Positions 5,949 through 11,722 of a DNA stretch of 11,722 nucleotides are shown here, piece after piece. The notes under the pieces were generated by a model. It saw only the letters and a list, made by a program, of their open reading frames with translations. It did no database searches and was not told where the DNA came from. Each line of letters begins with the position of its first letter. Within the stretch, counting starts at the first letter, position 1. The position numbers and the translations under genes are program-made. This DNA comes from Sulfurimonas sp. (GTDB lineage: Bacteria; Campylobacterota; Campylobacteria; Campylobacterales; Sulfurimonadaceae): NCBI GenBank assembly GCA_027056465.1, contig JALUKS010000078.1, forward strand, positions 1 to 11,722. Reading direction: 5' to 3'.

Positions 5949-7729
5949 AAATAAAATTTATACTTTTTTTCTTTGTCATCACTTGGTTAGCACTTCTGAC
6001 ACGTGTTTTTTCACTTAGTATTGAGTCTCATACAAAATATGCTAGACTTTCACAACGTAACACTATTAGGTATGAAGAGATAGCTCCAGTCCGTGGAGAA
6101 ATAGTTGATAACCATAATAGACCGATTGCTATAAATAAGCTTGGATTTAAAATATCTTTAGCACCACAGTTGAGTTCAAAAAAAAGAAAAAAAGAGCTAA
6201 TAGAAGCAGTTAATCTCCTCGTGAAGCTTCTTCCATCTTTGGATAGAAAAAAGATTATGAAAAACTATAAAAAGAAAGAGTCATTTTATAATCATAATTT
6301 CATTGATGTTGTGCCATTTATTGATTACAAGTCTATCATGCCTGTTTACTCTATCCTTAACCTAAGAACAAACATCCATGTTCGTCCAGCACCTAAACGT
6401 TTTTATCCCTATAGAAATATTGCTGCACATATGATAGGCTATGTTGCCCATGCAAATAAAAAAGAGATAGATAAAGACTCTTCGCTTGATCTTATTGGCT
6501 TCACAGGAAAAACTGGACTAGAGAAATACTATAATTCTTATCTTCAAGGTAAAGCAGGAGAACGCAAGATACAGGTTAATGCGAATAATCAAGAGGTAAC
6601 TGAAATTACACATAAAAATCCAGAGGAAGACACCAAGCTAACACTTACTATGGATATGCAACTTGAAAAATATATTACTTCACTTTTTAAGGGAAAAGTT
6701 GGTGCTATTATCGTTATGAATGTAGATGGTTCTATTTTAGCTGCTGGAAGTTTTCCTAACTATGATCTTAATATTTTTGTGAATGGAATGTCCTATAAAA
6801 TGTATGATGGACTCTCTTCTAGTCTTGAACATCCTTTTACAAATAAGCTTACACATGGACTCTATCCACCAGGATCAACTATAAAGCCAATGCTAGGTCT
6901 AGTATATCTTACAAATGGTGTGAAATCTAATGATAAAGTTTACTGTTCTGGTTCTATACCTCTTGGAAAAAGAGTATTTAGATGTTGGAAAAAGTATGGG
7001 CATAAAGAGACAAATATGGTTAAAGCTATACGAGAGAGTTGTGATGTTTATTTTTATGAGGGTAGTTTGAAAGTTGGTATTAGAAAGATGAGTCAGAGAT
7101 TATTACGCTACAACCTAGGGCATAAAACAGGTATAGACTTACCTAATGAATTTATAGGTGTGGTGCCTTCAAGAGAATGGAAAAGAAAAAAATACAATCA
7201 ATCATGGAATAAAGGCGAAACATTAAATACTTCCATTGGGCAAGGATATTTTCTTGTAACACCTCTACAGATTGCACAGCAAACTGCACTCATTGCCACA
7301 GGGAAATTACCAACACCTCATTTTGCTTCTATGATTGGTAATAAACATTATAAAGAAATAAGTAGAGATGTTCTTAGTCCTGAAGAAAAAGCCAGATTGC
7401 CAATTATTCGTAGAGGAATGTATGATGTTTGTAATGTATTACATGGAACAGCATTTCATCATATAAATTCTAATATAACTATAGCAGGAAAAACAGGTAC
7501 TGCACAGGTTATCGGTATTAAACAAGATATTAAAAAAAGAAAATTAGAACACGAACTCTCTTACTATAATCGTTCGCATGCTTGGTTTACGACCTATGGG
7601 CCTTATAAACATCCTCAATATGTTGTTATGGCGATGGTTGAGCATGGTGGACATGGAGGACACGCTGCTGGAAGTATAGTCTCTGATATATACAACAAGC
7701 TCCTAGAGCTTGGATATATCAAAAAGTAA
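5945..7729 (+). CDS. mrdA: Peptidoglycan D,D-transpeptidase PBP2 (elongation-specific class B PBP)
   Basis: PBP2 cross-links peptidoglycan during lateral wall growth, together with RodA. The 594-residue protein has an N-terminal membrane anchor (about 4-24) and a PBP dimerisation/pedestal domain (about 45-220, with APVRGEIVDN near 47-56 and FTGKTGLEKYY near 186-196). The transpeptidase domain follows, with all three active-site motifs: S311-T-I-K314 in PPGSTIKP, S365-C-D367 in RESCDVYFY, and K516-T-G518 in AGKTGTAQ. SCD in place of SxN is usual for PBP2-type enzymes. A His/Gly-rich segment (EHGGHGGHAAG, 566-576) sits near the C-terminus where the family often has VE-x-GGxGG. The ATG overlaps the upstream stop (ATGA). 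This is the last gene of the operon; only 4 bp separate it from the convergent exchanger gene, and no terminator hairpin is obvious. Confidence 0.95.
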   Translation: MKIKFILFFFVITWLALLTRVFSLSIESHTKYARLSQRNTIRYEEIAPVRGEIVDNHNRPIAINKLGFKISLAPQLSSKKRKKELIEAVNLLVKLLPSLDRKKIMKNYKKKESFYNHNFIDVVPFIDYKSIMPVYSILNLRTNIHVRPAPKRFYPYRNIAAHMIGYVAHANKKEIDKDSSLDLIGFTGKTGLEKYYNSYLQGKAGERKIQVNANNQEVTEITHKNPEEDTKLTLTMDMQLEKYITSLFKGKVGAIIVMNVDGSILAAGSFPNYDLNIFVNGMSYKMYDGLSSSLEHPFTNKLTHGLYPPGSTIKPMLGLVYLTNGVKSNDKVYCSGSIPLGKRVFRCWKKYGHKETNMVKAIRESCDVYFYEGSLKVGIRKMSQRLLRYNLGHKTGIDLPNEFIGVVPSREWKRKKYNQSWNKGETLNTSIGQGYFLVTPLQIAQQTALIATGKLPTPHFASMIGNKHYKEISRDVLSPEEKARLPIIRRGMYDVCNVLHGTAFHHINSNITIAGKTGTAQVIGIKQDIKKRKLEHELSYYNRSHAWFTTYGPYKHPQYVVMAMVEHGGHGGHAAGSIVSDIYNKLLELGYIKK

Positions 7730-7733
7730 AATC

Positions 7734-8660
7734 TTATGCAAAAGAGTTCTGAATAAAAAGTGCTAAAATAGCTAAAAGAAAGATAGCTCCTGCTTTGTTG
7801 TAGAGCTTGTTTGCAAGTATAAATAGAAGTGCAAACGATGCAGCAGAGAGTATGACAAGATCAAAACTGCTCTTTTGAAGATTTATAGTAAGAGGTTCAA
7901 TTAATGCTGAACCTCCTAGAACCATAGAGAAGTTTGCAACATTTGAACCGATAATGTTACCGACACTCATATCGGCATTTCCTTTTTTGATAGCAACCAG
8001 AGAGACAACAAGCTCTGGCAAGGAAGTACCTAAAGAGATAAGGAAGAGTCCTATTATCCACTCACTAACACCTAATTGGTGTGCGATATTTGTACCACTC
8101 TCTACAACGAAATTTGCTCCTCCTAGTGTAAAAGCAAAACCGATAGATAAGAGAAGTATGCTTTTCCCCCAGTTAAACTTTTTTGTAAGAGATGCATCTA
8201 TCTCTCCTTCTAAATCCTCTTTTGAACTTGTAAACAAAAAGAAGAGATACGAAACCATAATAAAGAGAAATATGATAGCGTCTACTCGCCCAATAACACC
8301 ATCTTGAATCATTACTAAAAAGATAATAAGAGGCATAACAACCCAAGCACTATCGAGTTTAAAGAGGTCACGACTAGGATTCATAGACTTTGCTATAAAA
8401 AAGACAATACCTAAGACAAGAGTGATGTTAAATATAACACTTCCTATGACATTCGCCACTGCCATATCTACTTTACCTTGACTTGCAGCCATCATAGAAG
8501 CTGCCATTTCAGGGAGACTTGTTCCAAACGCCACTAAAGTTGCTCCAATCACAAAGTGAGAGATATTAAAATGAAGAGCAATACGCTCAGACTCTTTGAT
8601 GATAAAATCAGCACCATAAATAAGTGCAGCCATCGCTACTATAAAAATAATATAATCCAT
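7734..8660 (-). CDS. CaCA-family Na+/Ca2+ (or H+/cation) antiporter, YrbG-like
   Basis: This 308-residue inner-membrane protein has about ten helices and the internal duplication of the CaCA superfamily. Both alpha-repeats are present: GATLVAFGTSLPE (39-51) with GSVIFN (73-78), and GLFLISLGTSLPE (204-216) with GSNVAN (238-243). Residues matching the ion site of the archaeal exchanger NCX_Mj are conserved at the right spacing: T47, S48, E51, S74 and N78, then T212, S213, E216, S239 and N243. The fourth site has Asn where NCX_Mj has Asp, as in many YrbG-type proteins. A cytoplasmic acidic loop (about 146-156) links the halves. A Shine-Dalgarno (AAGGA) sits 5 nt before the ATG, inside the end of ybeY, which is 2 bp upstream; the two genes are probably one transcript. 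Confidence 0.92.
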   Translation of the reverse strand: MDYIIFIVAMAALIYGADFIIKESERIALHFNISHFVIGATLVAFGTSLPEMAASMMAASQGKVDMAVANVIGSVIFNITLVLGIVFFIAKSMNPSRDLFKLDSAWVVMPLIIFLVMIQDGVIGRVDAIIFLFIMVSYLFFLFTSSKEDLEGEIDASLTKKFNWGKSILLLSIGFAFTLGGANFVVESGTNIAHQLGVSEWIIGLFLISLGTSLPELVVSLVAIKKGNADMSVGNIIGSNVANFSMVLGGSALIEPLTINLQKSSFDLVILSAASFALLFILANKLYNKAGAIFLLAILALFIQNSFA

Positions 8661-8662
8661 TG

Positions 8663-9082
8663 TTATCCTTCTGTTCTCACTATTAAGCTTTTTGGTAAAT
8701 TAAACTCTTCTATAACTCTTTTCTCTTCTTCTCTCATTTCGCCACTATCCACTTCATGGTCAAAGCCAAGGAGATGGAGGAGTCCATGTATGAAGAGTAG
8801 AGCAGACTCATCTTGTTGTGTGTGTCCTAACTCTTTAGCCTTAGACTCTACAAACTCTTGAGAGATAACTATACTTCCTAAGGGAGTCATAGGCATATCT
8901 TCATAAGGAAAACTAAGCACATCTGTAGGTTTATCTATACCTCTATGCGCTGCATTTATCTCTTGTATCTCATCATTTGTAGTGATTATAAGCTCTATCT
9001 CTCTATCTGTAAGAGTATCGGCAATAGTATTTAAAAGGGGTTCTTCGATTTGAAGTGAGGTTCTGTTGTCTAGTTCAATCAT
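8663..9082 (-). CDS. ybeY: Endoribonuclease YbeY (16S rRNA 3'-end maturation factor)
   Basis: YbeY is a zinc-dependent single-strand RNase involved in 16S rRNA 3' processing and late 70S quality control. The 139-residue protein shows the UPF0054 signature: zinc ligands H99, H103 and H109 in HGLLHLLGFDH, plus the upstream TDVLSFPYE segment (53-61). Length is close to the usual 140-155. The ATG at 9082 has no Shine-Dalgarno but stands 7 bases after a perfect TATAAT, which suggests a leaderless or near-leaderless transcript. The antiporter gene follows after 2 bp. Confidence 0.95.
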   Translation of the reverse strand: MIELDNRTSLQIEEPLLNTIADTLTDREIELIITTNDEIQEINAAHRGIDKPTDVLSFPYEDMPMTPLGSIVISQEFVESKAKELGHTQQDESALLFIHGLLHLLGFDHEVDSGEMREEEKRVIEEFNLPKSLIVRTEG

Positions 9083-9106
9083 AACGCGAATTATATCGAA
9101 CTAGAC
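9068..9106. repeat. 9-bp perfect inverted repeat around the ybeY promoter and start codon
   Basis: GTCTAGTTC (9068-9076) and GAACTAGAC (9098-9106) are exact reverse complements with a 21-base spacer. The spacer contains both the TATAAT box and the ATG of ybeY. The centres are 30 bp apart, about three helical turns, so it could be a two-site operator. In RNA only a transcript starting upstream would include both arms. Confidence 0.6.
9090..9095 (-). promoter_or_regulatory. Putative ybeY promoter -10 box (TATAAT), 7 bases before ATG
   Basis: On the minus strand the sequence reads TATAAT, then TCGCGTT, then ATG. The implied start site lies at or next to the A of ATG. No TTGACA-like -35 is visible, as is usual in Campylobacterota. 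Confidence 0.5.
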
Positions 9107-9115
9107 TTAATATTT

Positions 9116-9304
9116 TTAGGCAGAAAGGTTTAAATTACTACCTACACCTGTTTTTTGTGCAGTAACTTGTTGTGACTGCTCATTTGCACTGTCGAGTATT
9201 TTAAGAACTTGTCTCTCTTGCACATCTTGTGCTTTTTTCTGAGCTTCTACACCAACACTTGATGCACTTGTGTTTGAAGCATTTGTAGATGATGAAATTT
9301 CCAT
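9116..9304 (-). CDS. Small protein of the YjfB (putative motility protein) type
   Basis: This is a 62-residue soluble protein. It begins MEISS, has a Ser/Thr/Asn-rich head (residues 4-16), then a predicted amphipathic helix VEAQKKAQDVQERQVLKIL (19-37) and a tail VGSNLNLSA. The pattern of a short start, an xKKAxDxQ helix and a G-x-N-x-N-x-x-A ending is what I recall for the YjfB family (putative motility protein), whose molecular role is not established. The gene is real: it has a strong Shine-Dalgarno (AGGAG at 9310-9314) 5 nt before the ATG and a coding-like composition. It stands alone, 33 bp upstream of ybeY and divergent from queC, with no flagellar gene in view. Confidence 0.7.
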   Translation of the reverse strand: MEISSSTNASNTSASSVGVEAQKKAQDVQERQVLKILDSANEQSQQVTAQKTGVGSNLNLSA

Positions 9305-9332
9305 ATTATCTCCTCTTTATCTTGTATAGTGT

Positions 9333-9338
9333 ATTGTA
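9333..9338 (-). promoter_or_regulatory. Possible -10 box for the YjfB-like gene
   Basis: TACAAT on the minus strand lies 28 bases before the ATG, which would give a leader of about 22 nt carrying the AGGAG ribosome-binding site. I see no sigma-28 or sigma-54 consensus, though a flagellar sigma factor might be expected for a motility gene. Confidence 0.3.
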
Positions 9339-9372
9339 GTCTCTATTTCTTTTAAAGAAGATTAAAAAATTA

Positions 9373-9381
9373 TGTTAAAAT
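9373..9381 (+). promoter_or_regulatory. Extended -10 promoter (TGTTAAAAT) for queC, positioned for a leaderless mRNA
   Basis: TGnTAAAAT is an extended -10 element: TG at 9373-9374, hexamer at 9376-9381. The queC ATG begins at 9388, after six bases. Transcription would start at or beside the ATG, and no Shine-Dalgarno is present. Confidence 0.5.
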
Positions 9382-9387
9382 AACTCT

Positions 9388-10065
9388 ATGAAAAAAATAA
9401 ATGATAAAATAGCAGTTTGTATAATGAGTGGTGGGATGGATTCTACATTGAGTGCTTACATAATGCACTCACGTGGTTACGAAATAATAGCAGTTCACTT
9501 TAACTATGACCAAAGAACAGAGGCGAAAGAGCTAGCCTCTTTTCACAATATCTGTGAAGCTCTGCAAGTCAAAGAGAAGTATGTTTTAGATTTAGACTTT
9601 TTTAAACAGCTCGGGGCTTCAGCACTTACTGATAGAAGTATAGAAGTACCAACCGATGGAGTAGAGGAGGGTGTTCCTGTAACCTATGTTCCTTTTCGTA
9701 ACGGTATATTTCTCTCGATGGCTGCTGCGATAGCTGAAAAAGAGGGTGCAGAGCTTATTAGCATTGGAGTAGTACAAGAAGATAGTAGTGGCTATCCTGA
9801 CTGTAGGGAGAGTTATATCCACTCTATGCAAAACGCGATAAACCTCGGCACAAAAGATGAGACAAAGATAGAGATAGATATGCCACTCGTACATCTTATG
9901 AAGTCTGAGATAGTCGCAAAAGCGATAGAACTTAAAGTACCATTAGAGCTTACATGGTCATGTTATCAGAGTGAAGATGCAGCTTGTGGCGTTTGTGATA
10001 GTTGTAGATTGCGTCTCAATGGATTTGAGAGAGCTGGAGTAACAGACCCTATAGTTTATGCCTAA
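9388..10065 (+). CDS. queC: 7-cyano-7-deazaguanine synthase QueC
   Basis: QueC converts 7-carboxy-7-deazaguanine, ammonia and ATP to preQ0, on the way to queuosine in tRNA. The 225-residue protein has the N-terminal ATP-pyrophosphatase loop SGGMDS (14-19), HFNYDQRTEAKE (37-48) and YVPFRNGIFLSMA (100-112). The C-terminal zinc site is complete: C192, C200, C203 and C206 in the SCY...CGVCDSC segment, followed by RLNGFERAG and DPIVYA. Length matches the E. coli enzyme. The start at 9388 gives MKKINDKIAVC leading into the PP-loop. It overlaps the next gene by 8 bases. Other queuosine genes (queD, queE, queF) are not in the window. Confidence 0.96.
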   Translation: MKKINDKIAVCIMSGGMDSTLSAYIMHSRGYEIIAVHFNYDQRTEAKELASFHNICEALQVKEKYVLDLDFFKQLGASALTDRSIEVPTDGVEEGVPVTYVPFRNGIFLSMAAAIAEKEGAELISIGVVQEDSSGYPDCRESYIHSMQNAINLGTKDETKIEIDMPLVHLMKSEIVAKAIELKVPLELTWSCYQSEDAACGVCDSCRLRLNGFERAGVTDPIVYA

Positions 10066-10582
10066 AAGAGAAAGATATAAAGGGTATGAACTCTCAATAG
10101 TTATCAACAAAAAACTAAAACATAGTTACTTGAGTATAACAAACGAGGGGAGTATCAAGATAAAAACCCCTATAGATTCAAAACAGTTTATCTACTCTTT
10201 TATAGATGAAAGAGAGTTATGGATAGAGAAGCAACTTAAAAAGTTGGAGTGTTTTACTCCTTTAGGTTCAAAGCAACTTCATAGTGTGGAGTCAATAGAG
10301 AAGCGAGTAGATTACTTTTCAGAGCTTATGTCGCTACACTACTCTCAACTCAAGTTTAGAAAGATGAAGAGAAGATGGGGATCATGTAGCTCTTTAGGTG
10401 TCATCACACTCAACAAAGCACTCTTTTTTGTAGAAGAGAGACTCTTAGAGTATGTTATAGTGCATGAACTTGCCCATCTCAAACATATGAATCACTCGAA
10501 AGTATTTCATACTTTAGTAGCACACTATCTTCCTCGGGCAAACGAGTATCATGAAAAACTACATCAGATAAAACTTAGTTAA
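10058..10582 (+). CDS. YgjP-like zinc metallopeptidase-domain protein (DUF45 / M48-like)
   Basis: This 174-residue cytoplasmic protein has the gluzincin motif HELAH (136-140) in the VIVHELAHLKHMNHSKVFH block, with His146 as the probable third zinc ligand. The preceding RRWGSCSSLGVITLN (105-119) is characteristic of the YgjP/DUF45 family. Residues 10-60 form the small beta-rich N-terminal part of that family. Despite the peptidase fold, no physiological substrate is firmly established for these proteins. The ATG overlaps the queC stop by 8 bases and has no Shine-Dalgarno, so it is probably coupled to queC. The 3' end overlaps the convergent gene by 8 bases. A partnership with QueC is suggested only by the overlap. 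Confidence 0.88.
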   Translation: MPKRERYKGYELSIVINKKLKHSYLSITNEGSIKIKTPIDSKQFIYSFIDERELWIEKQLKKLECFTPLGSKQLHSVESIEKRVDYFSELMSLHYSQLKFRKMKRRWGSCSSLGVITLNKALFFVEERLLEYVIVHELAHLKHMNHSKVFHTLVAHYLPRANEYHEKLHQIKLS

Positions 10583-11588
10583 TTAACTCTTTTACCTCTT
10601 TTGCTAAGCTGTGGGGCATTATACCTGATGTAAGTTCTTTTGAAATTTTGTAATGAGGATTATTGGAATTGCCTAAAAGAATGATTTTTGATTCTGCAAG
10701 AGAGTATTTTTGATAATATTTTAAAAAACCATTGAGTGTCATATTTTGTAAGTTTTCACTGATAACAAGAATTTTTACACTATTTTGAAATGCCCATTTT
10801 AAAGCAAGTTTTTCATCAGTAAAGGAGACTACATCTTGCTCTTTATTAAATAATTTTACACTTTTTTTATACTCTATTGCATCATCTATACAATCTACTG
10901 CTATTAAGATTGATTCCATATATAAGGAGTTTAGGTATTGATAAAGCTCTAAAAGTTCCTCTAACTCATCTGATGCTTTTTTTATATCATTGCTTTCAAG
11001 ATAGTATTTTAAGTATGTTTTTGAGCTATACTCTTCATGAATTTGTGCTTGTTCAAAAAGAGATTTGACTTGTGTTGATTTTTTAGCCTGTTCCCATAAG
11101 ATTTTATCGAGTTCAAATGCCATCGCTCCTAGTATAGCCACAAAAGCTTTTTCATAAACAACTGCTGTTTTTTGAAAATATTCATTAAATTCTCTACTAT
11201 ACCTTTTTTCAAATGCCTCTATGAGTCTCTTGTTCTCTGTATGCTTCTCACGGAGAATGGAACAGATATGAATAGTATCGGTATATGTTCCATTGATTTT
11301 TTTGCACTCTTGGAGTAGTTGTGGGTATTGAGGGGATTTTAGAGATTTTTTGAGATACTCTTTCTTCTTTTTTAATGTAGCATCTAAGTAGTTCTCTGAA
11401 ACTTTTAACTGTTTAATCTCTTTAGCAATTCTCTCAGTATTCTTTTTGAGCTTAATATATTCTGATTGTTTCTCTAAAAAAACCTCATCATAAGCAAGGG
11501 CAGGGTATTTTGTTTTGCGAGTAAAATCATTATAACTTTTTGCCATCTCTTTTAGATGATTACTTAACTCTCTTATCTCATGTGTCAT
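10575..11588 (-). CDS. Unrecognised coiled-coil protein with a degenerate receiver-like C-terminal domain
   Basis: I do not recognise this 337-residue protein. Residues 1-130 are strongly charged, Lys/Glu-rich and helical with heptad-like spacing, suggesting coiled coils; no signal peptide or membrane helix is seen. A second helical region runs from 131 to 225. From about 226 to 337 the alternating pattern resembles a response-regulator receiver: strand ILIAVDCIDD (227-236), VKILVISEN (271-279), NGFLKYYQKY (286-295), KIILLGNS (301-308) and SGIMPHSLAKEVKELI (321-336). By spacing to Gly287, the phosphoacceptor Asp would be Asn279, and the usual K-P near the end reads M324-P325. If it is a receiver, it is therefore a pseudo-receiver. 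It has no partner kinase nearby and stands as a single gene. The ATG at 11588 lacks a Shine-Dalgarno. Confidence 0.75.
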   Translation of the reverse strand: MTHEIRELSNHLKEMAKSYNDFTRKTKYPALAYDEVFLEKQSEYIKLKKNTERIAKEIKQLKVSENYLDATLKKKKEYLKKSLKSPQYPQLLQECKKINGTYTDTIHICSILREKHTENKRLIEAFEKRYSREFNEYFQKTAVVYEKAFVAILGAMAFELDKILWEQAKKSTQVKSLFEQAQIHEEYSSKTYLKYYLESNDIKKASDELEELLELYQYLNSLYMESILIAVDCIDDAIEYKKSVKLFNKEQDVVSFTDEKLALKWAFQNSVKILVISENLQNMTLNGFLKYYQKYSLAESKIILLGNSNNPHYKISKELTSGIMPHSLAKEVKELIN

Positions 11589-11592
11589 TATG

Positions 11593-11642
11593 TCTAAATC
11601 TTATACTACCACAGAAAAACCAAACAACATTTTCTAAATCTT
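11593..11642. repeat. Direct repeat TCTAAATCTT, two copies 40 bp apart
   Basis: TCTAAATCTT occurs at 11593-11602 and 11633-11642. Each is followed by a similar short tail (ATACTA versus TATTCTA). Both copies lie in the 101-bp divergent gap before a possible transposase gene. They could be regulatory sites or part of an element end, or chance in AT-rich DNA. Confidence 0.5.
11600..11605 (-). promoter_or_regulatory. Possible -10 box upstream of the coiled-coil gene
   Basis: TATAAG on the minus strand lies 11 bases before the ATG at 11588, implying a leader of only a few bases. No ribosome-binding site is visible between them. The match to consensus is imperfect. Confidence 0.3.
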
Positions 11643-11656
11643 TATTCTAAAAGAGC

Positions 11657-11682
11657 TAAAATAACACAAGAAAAAGAGAGGG
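11657..11682 (+). promoter_or_regulatory. Promoter -10 (TAAAAT) and Shine-Dalgarno for the gene starting at 11690
   Basis: TAAAAT at 11657-11662 should give a start near 11669 and a leader of about 20 nt. GAGAGGG (11676-11682) is a strong ribosome-binding site 7 bases before the ATG. Confidence 0.5.
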
Positions 11683-11689
11683 TAATATT

Positions 11690-11722
11690 ATGAGTAGAAA
11701 GAGAACAGTTTATACAGCAGCA
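11690..11722 (+). CDS. Start of a gene, possibly IS3-family transposase OrfA (truncated by window end)
   Basis: Only 11 codons are visible: MSRKRTVYTAA. With a good Shine-Dalgarno and promoter upstream, the gene is likely real. The residues resemble the beginning of IS3-type OrfA helix-turn-helix proteins, which commonly start with a few basic residues and then a Y-T/S-x-x-F-K segment. Eleven residues are too few for certainty. If correct, an insertion sequence begins within roughly the 100 bases upstream and separates the core block from whatever lies to the right. Confidence 0.45.
   Translation, partial: MSRKRTVYTAA

Noticed and set aside
7700..7760. Possible bidirectional terminator between mrdA and the convergent antiporter gene
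   Set aside because: I found no stable inverted repeat in this short junction; termination there cannot be supported from sequence.
7954..8307. 117-codon open frame on the plus strand opposite the antiporter gene
   Set aside because: It is a shadow of the minus-strand CaCA gene, which has conserved ion-site motifs; the plus-strand translation shows no domain and no ribosome-binding site.
8556..8861. 101-codon plus-strand open frame across the ybeY-antiporter junction
   Set aside because: Both strands cannot code here; the minus strand has the YbeY zinc motif and a well-placed ribosome-binding site for the antiporter.
10577..10588. 12-bp palindrome AGTTAATTAACT at the convergent gene ends
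   Set aside because: It lies at the overlapping 3' ends of two genes. It is very AT-rich, has no stem-loop spacer and no T-run, so it is not a credible terminator.

Overview
The window is AT-rich, gene-dense bacterial chromosome that looks like a free-living member of the Campylobacterota (Epsilonproteobacteria), most like Sulfurimonas or a close relative. Three things point there: the low-GC codon use, the TAAAAT/TATAAT-type -10 boxes without clear -35 elements, and the gene order. From memory, tatD - lytic transglycosylase - rlpA - kdsC - lptC - lptA - engB - membrane protein - penicillin-binding protein matches the Campylobacter jejuni Cj0644-Cj0652 block, here with hisB and a GNAT acetyltransferase added. 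This assignment is inference; no search was run.

Layout. Positions 1-225 hold the 3' end of a tatD-family gene, followed by a possible terminator hairpin and a promoter region (226-373). Positions 374-7729 are one compact plus-strand run of ten genes with overlapping or almost touching ends: mltD-like lytic transglycosylase, rlpA, hisB, kdsC, lptC, lptA, engB, an argA-like acetyltransferase, an MreD-like membrane protein and mrdA (PBP2). It meets head-on, 4 bp away, a minus-strand pair, ybeY and a CaCA-family cation exchanger. A small minus-strand gene of the YjfB type (9116-9304) is divergent from a plus-strand pair, queC and a YgjP-like metallopeptidase. The latter converges, with overlapping ends, on an unrecognised minus-strand coiled-coil protein (10575-11588). 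The last 33 bases open a new plus-strand gene that looks like an IS3-type transposase OrfA.

How the genes work together. The long operon is mostly cell-envelope biology: glycan cleavage (MltD, RlpA), the Kdo step of LPS synthesis (KdsC), LPS transport (LptC, LptA) and cell elongation (MreD-like, PBP2). Ribosome assembly (EngB) and two amino-acid genes (HisB, ArgA-like) are embedded in it. The minus-strand and right-hand genes are housekeeping: rRNA maturation (YbeY), cation exchange and queuosine precursor synthesis (QueC).

No gene-free stretch exceeds 300 bases; the longest is 226-373. I found no tRNA, rRNA or CRISPR array. The window is largely ordinary core genome. The points most worth a second look are an lptC gene that seems to lack a standard start codon, several promoters placed so close to ATG that the mRNAs should be leaderless, an inverted repeat over the ybeY start, and an unknown protein whose C-terminus resembles a response-regulator receiver without its phosphorylation residues.
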